Below, in pieces: positions 35,009-44,468 of a stretch of 64,000 bases of DNA (position 1 is its first letter; each line of letters begins with the position of its first letter). The notes under the pieces were generated by a model that was not told where the DNA came from, searched no databases, and was given only the letters and a program-made list of their open reading frames with translations. Source of the DNA: an uncultured Clostridium sp. (GTDB taxonomy: Bacteria > Bacillota > Clostridia > Clostridiales > Clostridiaceae); the NCBI GenBank assembly GCA_900548455.1, contig URKQ01000002.1, positions 62,001 through 126,000 of the forward strand, written 5' to 3'. Position numbers and translations under genes: made by a program.

Positions 35009-38000
35009 TTATTCAACCTCTAAAAATTCACCAATTGAAAATAAATATAGGTATCTTTTAATCTTTTTCTTATTAAATACTTTTTTAACGGCTTCAGTAT
35101 AATAATCTAGCTGAACTTTATATCTTTCCTTTATTTTATCTACATTTCCATCTGGAATATGATCCGTCTTATAATCAATAATTATCCCATCATCACCTAT
35201 ATCTATATAACAATCAATTACTCCTCTTAGTAACATCTTATCTTCGCTATATATATCAGTTTCAAGATTAGGATAAACTTTAGAAGATTCAATTTCTATT
35301 CTAAAAGGCAACTCTCTTTTTAAATTTTCTAGCTTATGTGCTTCTAAAACCTTGCCCCCTAACTCACTATTAAAGAAGTTAAAAATCTTATCTAAATTAA
35401 CTGCATTGGCTGCTTCATAAGTAATAAACTCAAAATTCACCATATCATTAACTTGTTTTTTTATATTTTCTAAAGTGATTTCTTCACTTAAATCCAATCT
35501 CTCCATAATGCTATGATAAGCTGTTCCAACCTCTGAAGGAGTTAAACCCTTCTTTTCTTGCAAAAATACAGGTGTTTGCATTAAAGTTTTATACTGTCTT
35601 TGATTTTCAACTTCATCTAATAAATCCTTGTTAATATAATTTTCTTCCTCTAAAATTTCCTGTATTTTATTAGTATTTTGTAAATTGCTAGCTTCTTTTA
35701 ATTCTGTAACTGTGGTTACTGTTGGCATCTTAGTTGAATCATAAAACTTATATCTATAATTTAGTTGTTCCCTAACATATTTATTTTTTTCTTCGTTATC
35801 ATAACTTTTTAATAAGCGACTTAATTTTTCAGCTACAGTAGTTTCTTCTTTAACTTCAATTATGTCACTTGAAAATTTATCTTTAGGATATATGTTAACT
35901 TTAAACTTACTTTTATCCTCCATAGTTTCTTTCAAAATATTATCTACATAATGTCTTAGTTTTTCACCATCTCTATGATTAATTATTGAAGGACCTATCC
36001 AATCCATATAATTACTTTGTCTTTTTACAAAGGATGTTTCTATGGAACCTGTATCATTAATTTTTGCTTCACTCCACTTTGTAATTCTTTTATCTAAACT
36101 TTTACTACTTCCAACTAATATAAGCTTTTCTTTAGCTCTTGTTAAAGCAACATATAAAAGTCTCATTTCTTCGGAAATATTCTCTGACTTTATTTTTTTT
36201 CCAATAAACTCTCTTTGAGGTGTATTAAAGCTAATTCTATTATCTAAATCAATATAAGTAGGTCCAAAACCTAACTCTTGGTGAAATAATATTTTACCCT
36301 TTAAATCACTTTCGTTGAATTTTTTAGATAATCCGCACAAAAATACAACTGGAAACTCTAATCCCTTACTTTTATGGATACTCATAATCCTAACTACATT
36401 TTCATTTTCACCTATTACTTTTGCACTTCCCATATCTTCATTACTTTGTTTTATGTTATGGATAAAGTTTATAAAACTATAAAGCCCCCTGTAACTTGTT
36501 TTTTCAAATTCCTTTGCTCTTTTAAATAAAATTTTTAAATTTGCTTGTCTTTGCTTTCCTCCTGGAAGAGCCCCTACATATCCATAATAGCCTGTAGTTG
36601 TTACAATTTCCCAAATCAATTTATTTATAGGAGTATATCTACTCTCCATTCTCCAATTATCAATTTTTGATATAAAAGTATTGATCTTATTTTTTAATTC
36701 CTCATTATTAAAAATTTCTTCGATAACTTCATCGATCTTTTCAGGTTTTTCATCTCTTAATATTTTCACCATAGCTTCATAAAAACTACACTTTTTATTT
36801 GCAATTCTTATATCTGCTAAATCTTCCGTTGTAAATCCTCCTATTGGAGATCGTAGAGTTGCTATTAATGGAATATCTTGAAGTGGATTATCAATTATCT
36901 CTAAAACACTTAAAATTGTCTTTATCTCCAAAGCCTCAAAATATCCTCCCCCTCCTTCAGAAAACAGAGGAATCCCAACCTTTTTAAATTCATCTATAAA
37001 TATAGGAGAAAGTTTATTACTAGATCTTAATAAAATAACAATATCTTTATAAGTAACATTTCTATATTCATCAAGAGCCTTATCATATACTTTCAAACTG
37101 TCATCACCATCTGATTCCATAAGGCTAATAATTCTACTTGCAACGAACCTTGCTTCTAACTGAATTGCATCCAACTCTTCTTTTTCAATTTCGTCTTCTG
37201 AAGTTTTACTTTCATCACTTTCTTCCACTGATGATTGATCCTTTACTTCTTCCTCTTCTAAGTTGTCATCTAAGTCAATTAAATTAACTTCCACTGCTCC
37301 TCCGATATTTAATTTTTCATCAGGTTCCTTAAATGAAGCACCTACTTTTAGTTCCTCTTCCTCATCATAAGTTAATTCTCCAACTTCTTCACTCATAACA
37401 CATTTAAAGATATAATTAATTCCATCTATAACTTCTTCTCTACTTCTAAAATTTTTATGAAGAGTTATCAGTGCATTATATTCATCACCATTTTTAGGAT
37501 AAGTATCTTTCTTTTCCTTAAATAATTCTGGTTTTGCCATTCTAAATCTATAAATACTCTGTTTTAAATCTCCTACCATAAATACATTTCTCTCATCTTT
37601 TTCTTCTCTGCATATAAGAGAAATTATTTCTTCTTGAACATTATTAGAGTCTTGATATTCATCAACTAATATTTCTTCATATTTATTTCTAAGTTCCAAA
37701 GCAACATTAGAAGGTTTACTTCTATCCTGAATATCCTTTAAAATATCTAAAGCAAAATGCTCTTGGTCATTAAAGTCAATGATACCTCTCTCTCTTTTTT
37801 TACTTTGAAATTTCTCTCTAAACTCTAAAACTAGAGAAGCTAGTTCCTTCATCATAGGATATAATCTATTACAAATTTTAGGTACCTCTGAAGAAGTGGC
37901 ATTTAAAGCCTTTAATCTAACATCATTCCATAATTCCTTAACCTTATCTCTACAAGCTTTAGCATTTTCCTGCACAGTCTTCTCTTCATCATTTAACTTA

Positions 38001-38866
38001 GTAATGGTAGGAATTCTTGCAAAGGTAGTACCCTCTAAGAACTCTCTGCTTTCATTTAATTCATCATCAATATACATTAGAGTTCTTTCTAATATTTCTC
38101 CATCACCCTCGAAGGTCTTTATATACTTTGAAAGAAATTCATTATTAATTATCAAATCCATTCCTTCATTATTTAAAGTAAGTGCTTCTAAAACTGATGA
38201 TTTTAATTCTTCAAGAAGAGCATCTTTAAATGGCAATTTTTCAAAAGAAAAATCTTCTCCAACATTAAATTTTTCTGCACTTTTAATTAACCACTCCCTT
38301 GGCTCTGCCATACTCATGGAAAAATTATAAAGATGTAATATAATATCTCCCAATGCTTTATCACTTTTATTATCACAATAACTTTCTACTAAATCTAAAA
38401 ACTCTTTTTTTCCCTCTACATATTTTTCTTCTAAAAGTTCTTCTAAAGACTCCATTTTTAAAAGATTAATTTCTGTAGTATCCCCAACTCTAAAGTTAGG
38501 CTCTATGTCCAATTGATGAAAATTATTTTTTATAAGATTTAAGCAAAAAGAATGAAGTGTAGATATACTAGCCTTATTTAATAAAATTAATTGCTTCTGC
38601 AGATTTCTGCTATTAGGATTTTCTTTAATTTTTTTATTTATTGCTTCCCCTATACGTTCTCTCATCTCTGCCGCTGCTGCATTTGTAAAAGTAACTATAA
38701 GTAATTTATCAATATCTACAGGATTTAAATCATCTGTAATAATTTTAATAATTCTCTCTACAAGAACCGCTGTTTTCCCAGAACCAGCAGCTGCTGACAC
38801 AAGAATTTTTTTATATCTTAAATCAATGGCTCTTTGTTGATCTTCTGTCCATTTAACATTACTCAT
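35009..38866 (-). CDS. addA: ATP-dependent helicase/nuclease subunit A (AddA)
   Basis: AddA is the 3'-5' helicase and nuclease motor of AddAB, the Firmicutes equivalent of RecBCD, which trims double-strand ends for recombination. The 1285-residue protein starts with a UvrD-type helicase: Q motif WTEDQQRAID, Walker A AAAGSGKTAVLVERI (about res 24-38), motif II VDEYQDSN, motif III VGDLKQSIYRFR and motif VI YVALTRAKEKL. An acidic insert (about 550-585, many Glu/Asp) follows the first RecA fold. The C-terminal RecB-family nuclease has the catalytic GVIDCYIDIGDDGIIIDYKTD, here given as VIDCYIDIG and IDYKTD. It overlaps addB by 8 bases. Confidence 0.97.
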   Translation of the reverse strand: MSNVKWTEDQQRAIDLRYKKILVSAAAGSGKTAVLVERIIKIITDDLNPVDIDKLLIVTFTNAAAAEMRERIGEAINKKIKENPNSRNLQKQLILLNKASISTLHSFCLNLIKNNFHQLDIEPNFRVGDTTEINLLKMESLEELLEEKYVEGKKEFLDLVESYCDNKSDKALGDIILHLYNFSMSMAEPREWLIKSAEKFNVGEDFSFEKLPFKDALLEELKSSVLEALTLNNEGMDLIINNEFLSKYIKTFEGDGEILERTLMYIDDELNESREFLEGTTFARIPTITKLNDEEKTVQENAKACRDKVKELWNDVRLKALNATSSEVPKICNRLYPMMKELASLVLEFREKFQSKKRERGIIDFNDQEHFALDILKDIQDRSKPSNVALELRNKYEEILVDEYQDSNNVQEEIISLICREEKDERNVFMVGDLKQSIYRFRMAKPELFKEKKDTYPKNGDEYNALITLHKNFRSREEVIDGINYIFKCVMSEEVGELTYDEEEELKVGASFKEPDEKLNIGGAVEVNLIDLDDNLEEEEVKDQSSVEESDESKTSEDEIEKEELDAIQLEARFVASRIISLMESDGDDSLKVYDKALDEYRNVTYKDIVILLRSSNKLSPIFIDEFKKVGIPLFSEGGGGYFEALEIKTILSVLEIIDNPLQDIPLIATLRSPIGGFTTEDLADIRIANKKCSFYEAMVKILRDEKPEKIDEVIEEIFNNEELKNKINTFISKIDNWRMESRYTPINKLIWEIVTTTGYYGYVGALPGGKQRQANLKILFKRAKEFEKTSYRGLYSFINFIHNIKQSNEDMGSAKVIGENENVVRIMSIHKSKGLEFPVVFLCGLSKKFNESDLKGKILFHQELGFGPTYIDLDNRISFNTPQREFIGKKIKSENISEEMRLLYVALTRAKEKLILVGSSKSLDKRITKWSEAKINDTGSIETSFVKRQSNYMDWIGPSIINHRDGEKLRHYVDNILKETMEDKSKFKVNIYPKDKFSSDIIEVKEETTVAEKLSRLLKSYDNEEKNKYVREQLNYRYKFYDSTKMPTVTTVTELKEASNLQNTNKIQEILEEENYINKDLLDEVENQRQYKTLMQTPVFLQEKKGLTPSEVGTAYHSIMERLDLSEEITLENIKKQVNDMVNFEFITYEAANAVNLDKIFNFFNSELGGKVLEAHKLENLKRELPFRIEIESSKVYPNLETDIYSEDKMLLRGVIDCYIDIGDDGIIIDYKTDHIPDGNVDKIKERYKVQLDYYTEAVKKVFNKKKIKRYLYLFSIGEFLEVE

Positions 38867-41800
38867 TATCTACACCTCCCATTCCCTCTTCTTCTAACTG
38901 CTCTATTAATTCCTTTTTATTTCTTTTAGGCATAATTTTATATGTGTTTACTCCTAAGGAATCATCATATTGGCATATAGATGAGAAATCACAATAATCA
39001 CAATAAAAACTACTACCATTTTTACAAGGTGTAACTTCAATTATTCCATCTAACATATCTTCACAAACTTCTTTTACCTTTTCTTTCATATGACATCTTA
39101 GTGCATTAAATCCTTCATAGGATAATATTGAATTGTTTCTAGAAGAAAACTCAGGTTCAGTATTTCCCTTCTTAGGCTTATTTAAAGACACTGGAATTAT
39201 TGAAGAAGTACCTCCAGTTTCAATAGTTTTATCCATTTCTTTAACTACCTTTAAATCCTTTATTACAATCCCCTTCATCTTTAGTGTCTTTAAAACTTCT
39301 TCTTCAAGATTTTCAAGGGTAAGTTTCTTAGCTCCATCCATTATAGGATCATCCACTGAAAGATAAACCATTGCTCCAGGCATTTTTTGTGTTCGACTTT
39401 CCTCCAATGTTAATATTGCATCTAAATAAGTTAAAAGTTGAATTTTTAAACCATTATATATATCATTAATGTCTAAATCCACCTTGCCAGTTTTATAATC
39501 CACAACTCTATAATAATTAACACCATCAATGTTAGCTTTATCAACTCTATCAATTTTACCAACTAAATTAATCACTTCACCTGTTGATAATGTTATAGGT
39601 ATAGGTGGATAATAATCACTTTCATCAAATCCAAAGGAAAGTTCATATCCTAAAGGTTCAAAGTTCCCTCTTTCCATCTGTTCATTAATAATTAAAACCA
39701 TTCTATATAAAATTCTTCTCACTCTTGTAGCTATATACTCATACCTTTTAGAGCTTCTTAAAATTCTATTATTATCTTCTTTAATCATTTCATCTACAAC
39801 TTCATTTACTAGAGATTCACAAAACTCCTTATTCAAGGATCCCCACTTAACTTTACTTTCTTCAACCTTCTTAGAGAAATGTTCAAGGCCTTCATGAATA
39901 ATGTTACCAAAATCTAAAGGTGCAAAAGTATATATTTTTCTTTCTTTTGCTTTTAAACCATACTTTACAAAGTAACCAAAGGAACAGTTAGCATAGGCTT
40001 CTATTTTTGATACACTTAACCCCTGTCCATATAGTTTTTTTATCTTTTCTTTCCCTATGGCTTCTACATTATTGTTATAAGTAAAACCACTTATAACTCT
40101 TTTCAATTTCTCACCATATTCCTCATTATTATAATAATAGTTATATATATCAACCCATAATTCATCCATCTCATCTTTATCAATATAACTATGAATTTTT
40201 TCAATTAGTTTGTTAAAGGTAGGAAGCTCTCCAACTATTGCTTCATTTCCTTCATCATTAACTATATCCGTTTCCTCATTTAGGTTTTTGAAAAGGAATC
40301 TTAATCTTGGTATTATCATAGAGTATCTTTTAGTCTTTCCCTCTAAATCTGCAATTGGATATGTTATATATAATTTATCACTGGCCAAGCTCATTAGATT
40401 ATAAATTAAATATTGTTCTCTAAAGGTAAGTTCGAAACTATTGTCAGCAACACTTAGACCATGATTTTTAAACTCTATTCTATCGTTATCATTAAGCAAT
40501 CCCTCATCACTAGTTGTTCTTGGTAAAACTCCATCATTAACTCCAACTATCATGGATATCTTAACTTCCTGAGCCTTAATTCTATCTGCACTTCCAATTA
40601 AAACTTGATCCATAGAAGGTGGAATTAACCCCATCTTATGATGTGATATACTCATGGAAACTAGATTATTAAATTCTTCAATAGGTAGTTGTTCATCTCC
40701 TAATAGTTCTACAAATTGATCTAGCAATTCAATAAGAAGATTCCATATAGCACTATATTCATCCATTAAAACTAATTTATTTTCTCTTTTAAACTTATCT
40801 ACATATTCATTAACTTTTTTATAAATTTCATTTTCAACTAAAAATTCATATAAATGAGTGCAGATTTCCCTTACAGTATTTTTTCTCTTTAATTTTTTCT
40901 CTAAAATCACTAATGGCGCTATAGCCTTTTCTTTAATATTCTTTATTCCTTTATACTTATCATTTTCTATCCAATATTGACCTTCTTCATCTATCCATCT
41001 TTTTCTGCTTTTAATTCCATATTCTAAAACATAGTTTTCTAATAAATCGACTTCCTTAAGTGATAGGTTAGTAAATCCACTTTTGAAATAATTAATTATT
41101 GAATTATCTCTCCAGTTCTTTGTAAATATATTTAAAAGGGACGTAACATAAACTACTAAAGGATTTGATGCAATGTCTTCCTTGTTATCAATAAAGTAAG
41201 GTATTTCATATTCATCAAATATGACCCTTGCCATATCTTCATAATTTTCTAGGTCCCTAGTAATTACAAATATGTCCCTATATCTAAAGCCTTTATTTTT
41301 CACTAAATCTATAATCTGTTTAGCTACATATTCCATTTCACTATATGGATTTTGCGCTTTAAAAATTGCAATATCCTTTGTTTCATCATCATAGGAACTT
41401 ATATTATTATTAAAATAATTTTTTTCTAAGTACTTTAGTTCTTCACTTTTATTAAATCTATAAGGTATTTTTAAATGAATATTATCTTTAGGATAATGTC
41501 CATATTCTCTAGCCACTGCAGTAAGCTTTTCTTCTGTCATGAAAATAGGATAAAATGGATTAGTTTCATCTTTATCATTTTGAACCTCATCCCCATTATA
41601 AGGAATAGTTATATTAACCTCTTTACATACCTTAAGAAGTTTTCCTATAACTTCAATTTGTTGAGGTGTAAATCCATTAAATTCATCTATCCAAACTTCA
41701 GCACCCCTTAAAAATTTACTAGATTCTATTTTATCCTTAAGGATTGTAAGATTATCTTCCGAATCAAAATAACCACTTTGAAGTTTTTCCTCAAATCTAG

Positions 41801-42287
41801 AATATATTTTTTCTAAATCATTCAACTTATCCACCAACAATGAATTTTCATCCACATCTGCTCTTAAATTTGTTAATACCTGTGGAGTAATATTATGTCT
41901 TTTAAATTCAGTTACCATTCCAATGATTTTATCTATAAATCCACTCTGTTTCGTTGACTTTTTAAAAAGAATTAATTCATCCTTTACTTCTGATATTGCT
42001 CTTTCTATAATTATTGCTTTTCCTGTATCGTCCATATATCTATGAGTTACTCCACCAACTTCATTAAATACAGTAAAAGCTAATCTCTTAAAACTTAGCA
42101 AATGAACATTGTTAATTCCTGTAGCTCCTATCTTTTCTATAAGAGCTTTTTCAGCTCTAAAGGACAACTGTTCTGGAACTACTAAAATAAGTGGATTATT
42201 ATTATCAAAAGATTTTTTATATATTTCATCAATACAAGTATAACTTTTTCCTGTTCCTGATCTACCATAGATAAACCTTATTCCCAT
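38859..42287 (-). CDS. addB: ATP-dependent helicase/nuclease subunit B (AddB)
   Basis: The 1142-residue partner of AddA. It has an N-terminal helicase-like fold with Walker A YGRSGTGKSYTC (about res 8-19), whose motor is thought to be degenerate, and a C-terminal RecB-type nuclease with VDYKTGKVDLD (about 955-965). The four cysteines of the iron-sulphur cluster are in place: one in YANCSFGYFVK (about 790) and three in FYCDYCDFSSICQYD (near the C-terminus). The ATG at 42287 is preceded by AGGACGG. No recombination hotspot (Chi) motif was looked for in a statistical way. Confidence 0.96.
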   Translation of the reverse strand: MGIRFIYGRSGTGKSYTCIDEIYKKSFDNNNPLILVVPEQLSFRAEKALIEKIGATGINNVHLLSFKRLAFTVFNEVGGVTHRYMDDTGKAIIIERAISEVKDELILFKKSTKQSGFIDKIIGMVTEFKRHNITPQVLTNLRADVDENSLLVDKLNDLEKIYSRFEEKLQSGYFDSEDNLTILKDKIESSKFLRGAEVWIDEFNGFTPQQIEVIGKLLKVCKEVNITIPYNGDEVQNDKDETNPFYPIFMTEEKLTAVAREYGHYPKDNIHLKIPYRFNKSEELKYLEKNYFNNNISSYDDETKDIAIFKAQNPYSEMEYVAKQIIDLVKNKGFRYRDIFVITRDLENYEDMARVIFDEYEIPYFIDNKEDIASNPLVVYVTSLLNIFTKNWRDNSIINYFKSGFTNLSLKEVDLLENYVLEYGIKSRKRWIDEEGQYWIENDKYKGIKNIKEKAIAPLVILEKKLKRKNTVREICTHLYEFLVENEIYKKVNEYVDKFKRENKLVLMDEYSAIWNLLIELLDQFVELLGDEQLPIEEFNNLVSMSISHHKMGLIPPSMDQVLIGSADRIKAQEVKISMIVGVNDGVLPRTTSDEGLLNDNDRIEFKNHGLSVADNSFELTFREQYLIYNLMSLASDKLYITYPIADLEGKTKRYSMIIPRLRFLFKNLNEETDIVNDEGNEAIVGELPTFNKLIEKIHSYIDKDEMDELWVDIYNYYYNNEEYGEKLKRVISGFTYNNNVEAIGKEKIKKLYGQGLSVSKIEAYANCSFGYFVKYGLKAKERKIYTFAPLDFGNIIHEGLEHFSKKVEESKVKWGSLNKEFCESLVNEVVDEMIKEDNNRILRSSKRYEYIATRVRRILYRMVLIINEQMERGNFEPLGYELSFGFDESDYYPPIPITLSTGEVINLVGKIDRVDKANIDGVNYYRVVDYKTGKVDLDINDIYNGLKIQLLTYLDAILTLEESRTQKMPGAMVYLSVDDPIMDGAKKLTLENLEEEVLKTLKMKGIVIKDLKVVKEMDKTIETGGTSSIIPVSLNKPKKGNTEPEFSSRNNSILSYEGFNALRCHMKEKVKEVCEDMLDGIIEVTPCKNGSSFYCDYCDFSSICQYDDSLGVNTYKIMPKRNKKELIEQLEEEGMGGVDNE

Positions 42288-42494
42288 ATTCTAACCGTCC
42301 TATCTTTCTTATTTACGTAAATTATATCATATTTATATTTTATAATTATGGTCAAAACATATGTAAACTATCTTAAGTTTAATTTTATAAAACGAAAAAT
42401 TTTCCTATGTTTTTTAATATAAATGTAATTACTTGCGCTATTTGTCCAAATTTGCTAAATATTTTATATTTTTTTAAAATAATCCTTGGAAAAG

Positions 42495-42525
42495 GTTTAC
42501 ACTTGATGTAAACTAATATTATAGA
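42495..42525 (+). promoter_or_regulatory. Promoter with overlapping palindromic operator upstream of the CoA-transferase operon
   Basis: TTTACA (42496-42501) and TATAGA (42520-42525) with an 18-base spacer form a probable sigma-A promoter. A perfect palindrome GTTTACA-cttga-TGTAAAC (42495-42513) covers the -35 element, a typical place for a repressor. A related TAAACT...AGTTTA repeat lies about 130 bases further upstream. The binding protein is not known; it does not match the Rex consensus. Confidence 0.55.
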
Positions 42526-42548
42526 ATATTTTTACGGAGGTAGAGACT

Positions 42549-43202
42549 ATGAATAAAATTATTTCAATTGAACAAGCCGTTGATAAAATACAAGATGGTA
42601 TGACTGTCATGATTGGGGGCTTTTTAGCAGTTGGGACACCTGAGTTACTTATAGATGCCCTTGTAAAAAAAGGAGTTAAAAATTTAACAATTATAGCTAA
42701 TGACACTGGCTATCCTGATAGAGGAATAGGCAAACTCATTGTTAATAAACAAGCTAAAAAAACTATTGCTTCTCACGTTGGTACAAACCCTGAAACTGGA
42801 CGCCAAATGAATGAAGGCGAAATGGAAGTAATATTAGTTCCTCAAGGTACTCTTGCTGAACAAATAAGATGCGGCGGTTCTGGTCTTGGTGGATTCCTTA
42901 CTCCAACTGGTCTTGGAACTATAGTTGAAAACGGTAAGGAAATTGTTACTGTTGACGGAGTACAATATCTTCTTGAAAAACCTTTAAAGGCTGATGTAGC
43001 TCTTTTATTAGGATCTAAAGTTGATAAAAAGGGAAATATCTACTATAACGAAGCTACAAGAAACTTTAACCCTATGATGGCAACAGCTGCTGAGACAGTA
43101 ATTGTACAAGCTGAGGAGTTAGTTGAAGTAGGAGAAATTGATCCTAACTGTGTTATGACACCACATATATTTGTAGACTATATAGTTAAGGAGGAAAACT
43201 AA
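42549..43202 (+). CDS. CoA-transferase subunit A (AtoD/CtfA type)
   Basis: 217 residues, alpha subunit of a short-chain acyl-CoA:acetate/acetoacetate transferase. MTVMIGGFLAVGTPELLIDA (res 18-37), IANDTGYPDRGIGKLI, VPQGTLAEQIRCGGSGLGGF and EATRNFNPMMATAAETVIVQ are family stretches and look close to C. acetobutylicum CtfA. With the beta subunit it would exchange CoA between acetate and acetoacetate or butyrate. No thiolase or acetoacetate decarboxylase gene is in the operon, so the exact acyl group is open. GGAGG lies ten bases before the ATG. Confidence 0.93.
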   Translation: MNKIISIEQAVDKIQDGMTVMIGGFLAVGTPELLIDALVKKGVKNLTIIANDTGYPDRGIGKLIVNKQAKKTIASHVGTNPETGRQMNEGEMEVILVPQGTLAEQIRCGGSGLGGFLTPTGLGTIVENGKEIVTVDGVQYLLEKPLKADVALLLGSKVDKKGNIYYNEATRNFNPMMATAAETVIVQAEELVEVGEIDPNCVMTPHIFVDYIVKEEN

Positions 43203-43203
43203 T

Positions 43204-43863
43204 ATGGATAAGACTATGATGAGAGAAGTAATCGCTAAGAGAGTTGCACAAGAACTTAATGATGGAGATGTAGTTAACTTAGGTATAGGTCTTCCTACTA
43301 TGGTTGCAAACTATATTCCTGAAGAATATGACGTAACTCTTCAATCTGAAAATGGCTTTATAGGAATAGGACCTGCTCCTGCTCCTGGTGAAGAGGACAA
43401 AGACCTAGCTAATGCTGGTGGACAATTTGTTACAGTTCAACCTGGTGCTGTTTTCTTCGATTCTTGTACTTCTTTTGGAATTATCAGAGGTGGACATGTT
43501 GATGCTACAATTCTTGGAGCTTTAGAAGTTGACCAAGAAGGTAACTTAGCTAACTGGATGATTCCTGGTAAAAAAGTACCTGGAATGGGTGGTGCAATGG
43601 ACCTTGTAGTTGGTGCAAAAAAAGTTATCGTTGCTATGGAACATACAGCTAAAGGAAATCCAAAAATATTAAAAAAATGTACTCTTCCTTTAACTGCAGC
43701 ACATCAAGTTAACTTAATTATTACTGAAATGGCTGTATTTGAAGTTACTTCTAAGGGACTTGTACTTAAAGAATTAGGACCTGAAGCAACTATTGAAGAA
43801 GTAAAAGCTGCTACACTTGCAGATATTATAATTCCTGAAAATGTAGGAAGAATGAATATATAA
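43204..43863 (+). CDS. CoA-transferase subunit B (AtoA/CtfB type)
   Basis: 219 residues, the catalytic beta subunit. SENGFIGIGPAP (about res 53-64) contains the Glu that forms the enzyme-CoA thioester; VNLGIGLPTMVANYIPE precedes it and PGKKVPGMGGAMDLVVGAK follows. It starts one base after subunit A, so the two are co-translated. Second gene of a probable three-gene operon with the ComFB-like gene. Confidence 0.94.
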   Translation: MDKTMMREVIAKRVAQELNDGDVVNLGIGLPTMVANYIPEEYDVTLQSENGFIGIGPAPAPGEEDKDLANAGGQFVTVQPGAVFFDSCTSFGIIRGGHVDATILGALEVDQEGNLANWMIPGKKVPGMGGAMDLVVGAKKVIVAMEHTAKGNPKILKKCTLPLTAAHQVNLIITEMAVFEVTSKGLVLKELGPEATIEEVKAATLADIIIPENVGRMNI

Positions 43864-43891
43864 TTTCTTATGCTTGGAAAGGAGCAACTCT

Positions 43892-44167
43892 ATGCACTCC
43901 TATAAGAATTTTGCAGAAGATCAGGTATTAGCCATACTAAAAAGAACATTAAAAGACTATCCTGATATATGTACTTGTGAAAAATGTCTTGATGATATGG
44001 CAGCCTTGGTTTTAAATTCTGTTAAACCTAAGTACGTGGTAAGTGAAACTGGTAAAATATATACTTCCGCATTAAATGAAGTTAACAAACAGGAAGAAAT
44101 CTTTATTTTATCTCAAGTCATCCAAGCCATTGAAACTGTTTCTAAAAATCCAAGACATAACGAATAG
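43892..44167 (+). CDS. ComFB-family protein
   Basis: 91 residues, start at the ATG at 43892 because AAAGGAG lies nine bases upstream; an in-frame TTG at 43874 would include that site. The protein has the ComFB signature: YKNFAEDQVLAILKRTLKDY, then CTCEKCLDDMAALVLNSVKP with C-x-x-C, and ETGKIYTSALNEVNKQ. ComFB proteins were first named for the Bacillus comF competence operon and some have been shown to bind cyclic dinucleotides. Placement behind a CoA-transferase operon is unusual. The Cys pair could bind zinc. Confidence 0.87.
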   Translation: MHSYKNFAEDQVLAILKRTLKDYPDICTCEKCLDDMAALVLNSVKPKYVVSETGKIYTSALNEVNKQEEIFILSQVIQAIETVSKNPRHNE

Positions 44168-44175
44168 AAAATTAA

Positions 44176-44465
44176 GGGGCTATCGCACTAATTATTTAGT
44201 ACGATAGCCCTTACATTTAGGAATACTTCGTCATGTTACAATTCTTATATTAAATAAACTTTACTACTACTAGATATACCACTACAAGTGAACTATCTAC
44301 AGGACCGCTCGGAACTATTATTAGTACCAAACACTAAATTATTAGTTTCTTTTAATCGTAATCCCATATAACACTAAGGTCCGCAGCCCGTGAACAGTAG
44401 TGCGTATATAGGAGTAGTAAAGTTAGCTTATTTTAATTAATCCTTGCTACTAATACGATAGCCAC
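44176..44465 (-). repeat. Interspersed intergenic repeat, copy B (MITE-like)
   Basis: A 290-base element without a gene that fills the whole gap between the ComFB-like and CCA-transferase genes. It ends in inverted repeats: GGGGCTATCGCACTAAT at 44176 and, on the other strand, GTGGCTATCGTATTAG from 44465. The left end is also a hairpin (GGGCTATCGCACTAA / TTTAGTACGATAGCCC, 44177-44210) that can end the operon. On the minus strand the shared core AAGGATTAATTAAAATAAGC (44445-44426) lies about 20 bases from one end. It carries no transposase gene. Confidence 0.72.
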
Positions 44466-44468
44466 TTT

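Noticed and set aside
35009..42287. Short plus-strand open frames inside addA and addB (and similar ones inside uvrA, uvrB, murB region genes)
   Set aside because: They lie opposite long, well-conserved genes, lack ribosome sites and encode hydrophobic low-complexity products expected from antisense reading of AT-rich genes.
42495..42513. Palindrome read as a Rex site or a CcpA variant site
   Set aside because: It lacks the TTGTTAA/TTAACAA halves of Rex, and the half-sites run in the reverse order from the TGTAA...TTACA motif described for CcpA in clostridia. Left as operator for an unknown factor.
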